From: Aquirhabdus sp.
Lineage (GTDB): Bacteria; Pseudomonadota; Gammaproteobacteria; Pseudomonadales; Moraxellaceae
NCBI GenBank assembly: GCA_030149815.1
Contig: JASLHI010000008.1
Span: 1 to 10,318, forward strand
Length of the DNA stretch: 10,318 nucleotides
Direction of reading: 5' to 3'
Below are positions 6,311-10,318 of this stretch, piece after piece. Each line of letters begins with the position of its first letter. The stretch's first letter is position 1. Made by a program: the position numbers and the translations under genes. The notes beneath the pieces were generated by a model. It was given only the letters and a program-made list of their open reading frames with translations, ran no database searches and was not told the origin of the DNA.

Positions 6311-6733
6311 ATGCAAGCAACGGTACAGTGGGCTGGTGGAGTCGCGTTTGAAGCAACCTCGGAAAGTGGTCATAAGGTTCTGATGGATGGTGCGCCAGCC
6401 TATGGTGGTGAAAATCGCGGTGCGAGGCCTATGGAAATGATTCTATTGGGTTTAGGTGGCTGTGCGGCGTTTGATATTGTGACGATTCTCAAGAAAGCAC
6501 GTCAGGATGTGACCGATGTGCGCTGTGAATTAAAAGCCGAACGTGCTGATGAAATTCCTGCGGTATTTACCAAGATTCATTTGCATTTCATTGTGACTGG
6601 ACACGGTGTGAAAGATAAGCAGGTGGAGAAGGCGATTCATTTATCTGCGGATAAGTATTGTTCTGCGAGTCGGATGCTGACTAAAGGTGATGTAGAAATC
6701 ACGCATGATTTTGAGGTGGTTGAGGCGGTTTAG
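6311..6733 (+). CDS. yhfA: OsmC-family protein, YhfA type
   Basis: Small cytosolic OsmC/Ohr-fold protein, 140 residues. It matches the YhfA branch closely as I recall it (MQA-V-W, SGH--LMDG, RPMEMILLGLGGC, INLHFIVTG-type strands). The two family cysteines are present: Cys51 in the GGCAAFDIV helix and Cys117 in KYCSASRML. In Ohr and OsmC such a pair reduces organic hydroperoxides; for YhfA itself the activity is not established, so peroxide reduction is inference. GAGAGA about seven bases upstream supports the ATG at 6311. It is divergent from vfr, the same gene pair as yhfA/crp in E. coli, which suggests a long-kept link, perhaps shared regulation through the CRP site. A TATTAT at 6268-6273 could be its -10 box. 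Confidence 0.92.
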   Translation: MQATVQWAGGVAFEATSESGHKVLMDGAPAYGGENRGARPMEMILLGLGGCAAFDIVTILKKARQDVTDVRCELKAERADEIPAVFTKIHLHFIVTGHGVKDKQVEKAIHLSADKYCSASRMLTKGDVEITHDFEVVEAV

Positions 6734-6772
6734 TTTGCTCTAACATTCGTTTTGGAATTCATCAAGAAAAAA

Positions 6773-6882
6773 GAGTTTTCTCGGTGTCTTACCGTTTTTG
6801 CTTTCTAATCGGAGGATTCGCCTACCGCGGGTCTTCCTTTTTTCTTGGAAAAGGAAGCAAAACCGCGTCCTTCGAAAAACTC
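6773..6882. repeat. Large imperfect inverted repeat, possible dispersed element
   Basis: The non-coding stretch 6734-6988 between converging osmC-like and thiD genes holds a 110-base structure. The outer arms share GAGTTTT/AAAACTC ends plus a GTTTT-GCTT block (left 6773-6805, right 6853-6882). Inside is a second hairpin: CTTCCTTTT (6833-6841), loop TTCTTGG, AAAAGGAAG (6849-6857), with a further CGCGG/CCGCG pair outside it (6826-6830 and 6863-6867). The heptamer GGAATTC flanks the block at 6754-6760 and 6894-6900. A run of seven G follows at 6889-6895. No gene is seen. It resembles small repeated elements in related genomes, from memory. Confidence 0.5.
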
Positions 6883-6988
6883 GCGTGAGGGGGGGAATTC
6901 TTAATAATTTGGCTTATCTAAGATTTCCGTTGTCTAGCATTTATTGCTCTGCTCAAACAATTGCTCAGGACAAAATGAAGAGCATAAT

Positions 6989-7771
6989 TCAAAACCGCCT
7001 CGGAATCCTTTGTCCATTTTCATGTGGGCGATCTGCTTTTAGCAGTGTTCGATGTAGCCATAATTCAGCACGTGAAACAGCCTCTTTCAACGATTGCCCT
7101 TTTGCTAATCGTACCGCGATATTACTTGCTAGCGTACATCCAGAACCGTGGTATTCACCGTCTAGGCGTGGCCATATAGATTGGGCAATGCATTTCTCTT
7201 GTCCATCTTCTTGTCGAACGTATAACCAATGGCGAATCCGATATGGTTCGTGTTCATGTGCGCCTTTGACTAATACGGCGTGAGCGCCATATATAAATAA
7301 AGTTTTGACAGCGTCTTCAATTTTCTCTTGGCCAGTCAAAGCGCGTAATTCGACTGTATTTGGCGTGATTACTGTTGCCAGTGGAATGAGTTTTTTGAAT
7401 GCTGTGATCAGCGTTTCAGGATTACCTAAACTCCCACCACTATTTGCAACAAGAACAGGATCGAGTACATAAGGAATATGAGGGTTCTCTTGGAGAATCT
7501 TCACGAGTACATCGATGTTTTCAGTGCTTCCCATCATTCCTGATTTAAAGGCTTTGACAGAGAGGTCGTTTAGTACGGCTCGCGCTTGTGCATTAAGCAA
7601 TGCAGAACTCACGGTTTCAAAGCCATAAACGTGCTGACTATCTTGGATGGTGAGCGCTGTGCAGGAGATTGCAGCATGTCCGCCTGCTGCACCAATGGCT
7701 TCAATATCAGCTTGCAAACCTGCGCCACCTGAAGGGTCTAATCCAGAGAAGCAAAGAATGGTTGGGCGCAT
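6989..7771 (-). CDS. thiD: Hydroxymethylpyrimidine/phosphomethylpyrimidine kinase
   Basis: Ribokinase-fold enzyme of thiamine synthesis. It phosphorylates HMP, then HMP-phosphate, to HMP-diphosphate, the pyrimidine donor for thiamine-phosphate synthase. The 260-residue product has the substrate motif SGLDPSGGAGLQADI (about 9-23), KSGMMGS (76-82), LDPVLVANSGG (103-113), ITPNTVELRALTG (135-147) and the anion-hole loop GEYHGSGCTLAS (205-216) with Cys212. The start at ATG 7771 gives the family N-terminus; a TTG ten codons upstream is less likely. No good ribosome site precedes it: the leader there is T-rich and contains a copy of a 10-base repeat. No TPP riboswitch is visible upstream, and no other thi gene is adjacent. 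It is divergent from the TonB receptor and converges on the osmC-like gene. Confidence 0.95.
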   Translation of the reverse strand: MRPTILCFSGLDPSGGAGLQADIEAIGAAGGHAAISCTALTIQDSQHVYGFETVSSALLNAQARAVLNDLSVKAFKSGMMGSTENIDVLVKILQENPHIPYVLDPVLVANSGGSLGNPETLITAFKKLIPLATVITPNTVELRALTGQEKIEDAVKTLFIYGAHAVLVKGAHEHEPYRIRHWLYVRQEDGQEKCIAQSIWPRLDGEYHGSGCTLASNIAVRLAKGQSLKEAVSRAELWLHRTLLKADRPHENGQRIPRRF

Positions 7772-7777
7772 AAAAAT

Positions 7778-7817
7778 ACTGTTGTGAATGAAATGGTTCA
7801 ATATATCACTGTTGTGA
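7778..7817. repeat. 10-bp direct repeat in the thiD leader
   Basis: ACTGTTGTGA occurs at 7778-7787 and 7808-7817, exactly 30 bases apart, close to three helical turns. The second copy is part of an imperfect palindrome, ATCAC-TGTT-GTGAT (7805-7818). The first copy sits where the thiD ribosome site should be. It could be a pair of regulator sites; the binding protein is unknown. Confidence 0.4.
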
Positions 7818-7898
7818 TTCGCTGCGTATTATGGATTGATCACTCGCTTAGTTCGATTGAAAAACCGCGCTGATGGTTATTGCTGAGTTGTATTTATT

Positions 7899-7913
7899 GT
7901 TATAGTATAACAT
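7899..7913. promoter_or_regulatory. Zur-type operator before the TonB receptor
   Basis: TGTTATAGTATAACA is a perfect palindrome around a central G. It matches the GTTATA-N-TATAAC core of gammaproteobacterial Zur boxes, and the right flank ATATC is near the ATTTC of that consensus. It overlaps likely promoter elements (TTGCTG at 7881-7886 with TATAGT or TAGTAT, or TTGTAT at 7889-7894 with CATATC), so bound Zur would block RNA polymerase. It lies 81 bases before the receptor start. Confidence 0.75.
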
Positions 7914-7994
7914 ATCTTTTTGGTTGATTGATGAGGCGGAGTCTTATCTTCGAGCCTTCTGACTGCTTGCTTAAAAATAAAATGAGATATTTCT

Positions 7995-10169
7995 ATGCGT
8001 TATCGAGTGCATCCGCTTTCATTAGCAATTTCTTTGGTTTTAAGTTCTTCGGCATTTGCCAATACTGGAGATAGTAATAATGCGGCTACTGATTCAACAG
8101 TTATGACCGCAACAACCTCAACTAATACGACGGTCAATGCGAATGATGCAGTTGATGATGCATTAAAAGTCGTTGTTAAGGCGAAGCGAGTTTCTCAATC
8201 ACGCAATAATATTTCGGCTGAAACGGGTGGAAGCAGCTATCGCATTACTGCAAAAGATATTGCGAGTATGCCGCAAGGGGATAGTACCCCACTGAATCAA
8301 GTGCTTTTGCAGGCACCGGGTGTGGCGCAAGATTCCTTTGGACAGGTTCATGTGCGTGGGGATCATGGCGATTTGCAATATCGCATCAATGGCACGATTT
8401 TGCCTGAGAGTATTTCAGGTTTTGGGCAAACCCTTGATCCGAGTTTTATGCAAAGTGTGAACGTGCTGACAGGTGCATTGCCTGCTCAATATGGTGATCG
8501 TACTGCTGGTGTTGTTGATATTCAGACGAAAACGGGTGCGGTTGCAAATACTGGAAGCATTGGTGTGACAGTGGGTAGCAATAATTCTCGTGAGGTAACA
8601 GGCAGCGTCAGTGGTAGTAAGGATAATTTGACTTACTACATGAGCGGGTCGTTTCTCAGTAATGATCTGGGAATTGAAAATCCAACGGCATCCAATGATC
8701 CAATTCATGATCATACCAATCAGTTCAAAGGTTTTGGTTATTTCTCTTATCTCTTGGGCGATGTATCGCGTGTGAGTTTGATTGTGGGGAGCACCGATAG
8801 CCGTTTCCAAATTCCGAATCGCCCTGATCAGACTCAGAATTACCAGCTTGCAGGTGTTCCAAACTATCCATCGGCAAATCTCAATGAAAGTCAGAATGAA
8901 ATCACACGTTATGGCGTTTTAACTTTTCAAAGTTCTGTTGGTGATCGATTTGATTATCAGCTTTCTGCGTCTTCTCGTTATACCTCGGTTAATTTTAATC
9001 CAGACAATATGGGCGATTTGATCTATACCGGTGTTGCCTCAACGATCGCACGAAGTGGTTGGGAAAATGGATTACAGGCGGATGGCACATACCGATTAGA
9101 TGATCGTCATACCATTCGTTTTGGTGGGGTTGCTAGCGCGGAACGATTGGATAGCAGCGGTGAATTTTTAACATTCCCTGCGGATGCAAATGGCAATCAA
9201 ACTTCTGACCGACCAATTGGTTATCAGAATAGTGATCAGAAAATTGCTTATTTAGAAGGCTTTTATTTGCAAGATGAATGGAAGGCAACTGATAAACTGA
9301 CGGTTAACTATGGTGGACGCTTTGATCATGTCGATGCTTATGTTACGGCAAGTCAGTTCAGTCCACGGATCAATGCAGTCTACGAGTTGACGCCACAAAC
9401 TACATTACATGCTGGCTATGCGCGTTATTTTACCCCACCGCCTACTCAACTCGTGACGACAGATACCATTGCGGCATCACAAGGTACAACCAGTGCGCCA
9501 GCAGGAACTTTGAATAATCCTGTTAAAGCTGAAAGTTCTGACTATTATGATTTTGGCGTAAGCCATAAATTAACGCCAAAACTTACGATTGGCTTGGATA
9601 GCTATTATAAGAAAGTGACGAATTTGCTGGATGAAGGTCAGTTTGGTTCAGCGCTGCTCTATACGCCATTTAACTACGCGCAAGGTAAAGTGTATGGCGT
9701 AGAACTGACCGCTAATTATCACGACGGAAATTTCAATGCTTACGCGAATCTGGCGCGTTCAACGGCGCTGGGTAAAGATATTGTTTCTAGTCAATATACG
9801 TTTGATGCTGATGAGCTTGCTTATATCGCAAATCATTGGATCCATCTGGATCATGATCAAACCTTATCGGCTTCAGCAGGGATGTCTTATCGTCGGTTGA
9901 ATACAACATATAGTGCTGATGCGATTTATGGCAGTGGCTTGCGTAATGCTTTTGCCAATACAGAACATTTACCTGATTATTTCACGATGAATTTAGGTGC
10001 TTCACATACGTTCAATACAGTGTCTTTGGGACAGCTAGAGGGGCGTGTGAGCATCGTTAATTTGTTTGATAAGGTCTATGAGATTCGTGATGGTTCGGGT
10101 GTCGGTGTGGGTGCGCCGCAGTTCGGTGCGCGTCGTGGATATTATTTAGGTGTAACGAAGAAGTTTTAA
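7995..10169 (+). CDS. TonB-dependent outer-membrane receptor, probably zinc-regulated
   Basis: Outer-membrane gated channel, 724 residues. The signal peptide is MRYRVHPLSLAISLVLSSSAFA with cleavage likely after Ala22. A Thr/Asn-rich spacer leads to a TonB box-like segment (DALKVVV, 55-61). The plug domain follows (about 77-180) with SYRITAKDIASMP, LLQAPGV, VHVRGDHGDLQYRING and QYGDRTAGVVDIQTKTG. The rest is a 22-strand barrel ending in the usual aromatic residue (YYLGVTKKF, Phe724). Histidine clusters that could bind metal are PIHDHT (238, 240) and HWIHLDHD (614, 617, 620), but there are no long His-rich loops as in neisserial ZnuD. With the Zur box upstream, the best inference is a ZnuD-like zinc importer used in zinc starvation. 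The family alone does not prove the substrate; another metal or metallophore is possible. The ribosome site is weak (TGAGAT). An IS element begins 11 bases after its stop. Confidence 0.92.
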   Translation: MRYRVHPLSLAISLVLSSSAFANTGDSNNAATDSTVMTATTSTNTTVNANDAVDDALKVVVKAKRVSQSRNNISAETGGSSYRITAKDIASMPQGDSTPLNQVLLQAPGVAQDSFGQVHVRGDHGDLQYRINGTILPESISGFGQTLDPSFMQSVNVLTGALPAQYGDRTAGVVDIQTKTGAVANTGSIGVTVGSNNSREVTGSVSGSKDNLTYYMSGSFLSNDLGIENPTASNDPIHDHTNQFKGFGYFSYLLGDVSRVSLIVGSTDSRFQIPNRPDQTQNYQLAGVPNYPSANLNESQNEITRYGVLTFQSSVGDRFDYQLSASSRYTSVNFNPDNMGDLIYTGVASTIARSGWENGLQADGTYRLDDRHTIRFGGVASAERLDSSGEFLTFPADANGNQTSDRPIGYQNSDQKIAYLEGFYLQDEWKATDKLTVNYGGRFDHVDAYVTASQFSPRINAVYELTPQTTLHAGYARYFTPPPTQLVTTDTIAASQGTTSAPAGTLNNPVKAESSDYYDFGVSHKLTPKLTIGLDSYYKKVTNLLDEGQFGSALLYTPFNYAQGKVYGVELTANYHDGNFNAYANLARSTALGKDIVSSQYTFDADELAYIANHWIHLDHDQTLSASAGMSYRRLNTTYSADAIYGSGLRNAFANTEHLPDYFTMNLGASHTFNTVSLGQLEGRVSIVNLFDKVYEIRDGSGVGVGAPQFGARRGYYLGVTKKF

Positions 10170-10189
10170 AGATTAATAAAGGGGCTGTA

Positions 10190-10214
10190 GTAGATTAGCT
10201 CTATGTTAGTCTAC
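10190..10214 (+). repeat. Hairpin inside the IS left end
   Basis: GTAGATTAGC (10190-10199), a five-base loop TCTAT, and GTTAGTCTAC (10205-10214). As RNA all ten positions can pair, two of them as G-U. It ends four bases before the transposase ATG. Confidence 0.6.
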
Positions 10215-10218
10215 AAAA

Positions 10219-10318
10219 ATGAAGATAACGAATTGTAAGTTAAGTAAAAAATTGCAATGGAAGTTACTGGAGTATTTTGTACTTGAAGTAACGGCTCGTT
10301 CTGCTGCTGATTTACTCG
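10219..10318 (+). CDS. IS1595-family transposase, N-terminal fragment cut by the window end
   Basis: The frame from ATG 10219 reads MKITNCKLSKKLQWKLLEYF, followed by VLEVTARSAADLL, and stays open to the last base. This is the recognisable N-terminus of IS1016-type transposases (MKIT-CKLSK--Q-KLLE-FVLEVTARSAADLL, recalled). It is a helix-turn-helix-like DNA-binding segment that precedes the DDE-type catalytic domain, which lies outside the window. Only 33 codons are visible, so whether the gene is intact cannot be said. No ribosome site is evident; the start directly follows the end-proximal hairpin and an A-rich stretch. Confidence 0.85.
   Translation, partial: MKITNCKLSKKLQWKLLEYFVLEVTARSAADLL

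Larger units (their letters stand above)
10181..10318 (+). mobile_element. IS1595-family (IS1016-group) insertion sequence, left part
   Basis: The element seems to begin with GGGGCTGTAGTAGATTAGCT at 10181, which agrees with terminal repeats of IS1016-group elements as I remember them, and runs off the window. The transposase frame starts 38 bases in. The eight bases before it, TTAATAAA (10173-10180), would be the target duplication if intact; the right end is not visible, so neither repeat can be checked. It lies in the same direction as the TonB receptor gene. Confidence 0.8.

Noticed and set aside
6889..6895. Phase-variable G tract
   Set aside because: Seven G in non-coding DNA, not within a gene or between promoter elements that I can identify.
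6798..7283. Open frame of 161 codons on the plus strand
   Set aside because: It begins within the non-coding inverted repeat and then runs antisense to thiD. It has no ribosome site and no family resemblance, and thiD is certain.
7805..7818. CRP site before thiD
   Set aside because: The half-sites are in the opposite order (ATCAC before GTGAT) with four bases between; a CRP site needs TGTGA then TCACA with six between.
7802..7994. TPP or cobalamin riboswitch for thiD or the TonB receptor
   Set aside because: No thi-box or B12-box motif is visible on either strand in this interval; the Zur-type palindrome explains the receptor better.
8415..8810. 131-codon frame antisense to the TonB receptor gene
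   Set aside because: It lies fully inside the receptor gene. Its composition is that of a reverse-strand shadow, and it has no recognisable domain.

Overview
The window reads as chromosomal DNA of a gammaproteobacterium of the Moraxellaceae, most likely Acinetobacter or a close relative. The evidence is family resemblance recalled from memory: the ACP, RuvC, ThiD and Vfr/CRP proteins all look like Acinetobacter-type sequences. The crp-type gene also sits divergently beside a YhfA-type OsmC gene, the same pairing as crp/yhfA in E. coli. Base composition is moderate to AT-leaning. Nearly all of the window is housekeeping, except the last ~140 bases, which are the start of an insertion sequence.

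Layout. (1) 25-318: acpP with a strong Rho-independent terminator. (2) 414-2844: a small redox block. A DsbA-like thiol oxidoreductase lies behind an NAD(P)-binding NmrA/SDR-type protein on the minus strand, and a LysR regulator is divergent from them. A 19-bp inverted repeat in the shared intergenic region is the likely operator. (3) 2875-4538 minus: ruvC (Holliday junction resolvase) followed closely by queG (last step of queuosine synthesis). (4) 4712-5293: fxsA, a membrane protein with an unusual five-residue repeat in its tail. (5) 5340-6029 minus: a Vfr/CRP regulator with a near-consensus CRP site in its own leader, divergent from 6311-6733, a YhfA/OsmC-family protein. (6) 6734-6988: non-coding, with a large imperfect inverted repeat. 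(7) 6989-7771 minus: thiD. (8) 7995-10169: a TonB-dependent outer-membrane receptor preceded by a near-perfect Zur-type palindrome. (9) 10181-end: left end and first codons of an IS1595-family (IS1016-group) element inserted just behind the receptor gene.

The points most worth following are regulatory: a Zur box implying that the otherwise unassigned receptor is a zinc-starvation (ZnuD-like) importer; an apparent autoregulatory CRP site for vfr; the LysR operator; and an RNA hairpin that may shield the IS transposase start from read-through out of the zinc promoter. I see no clearly new multi-gene system, phage-defence island or CRISPR array.
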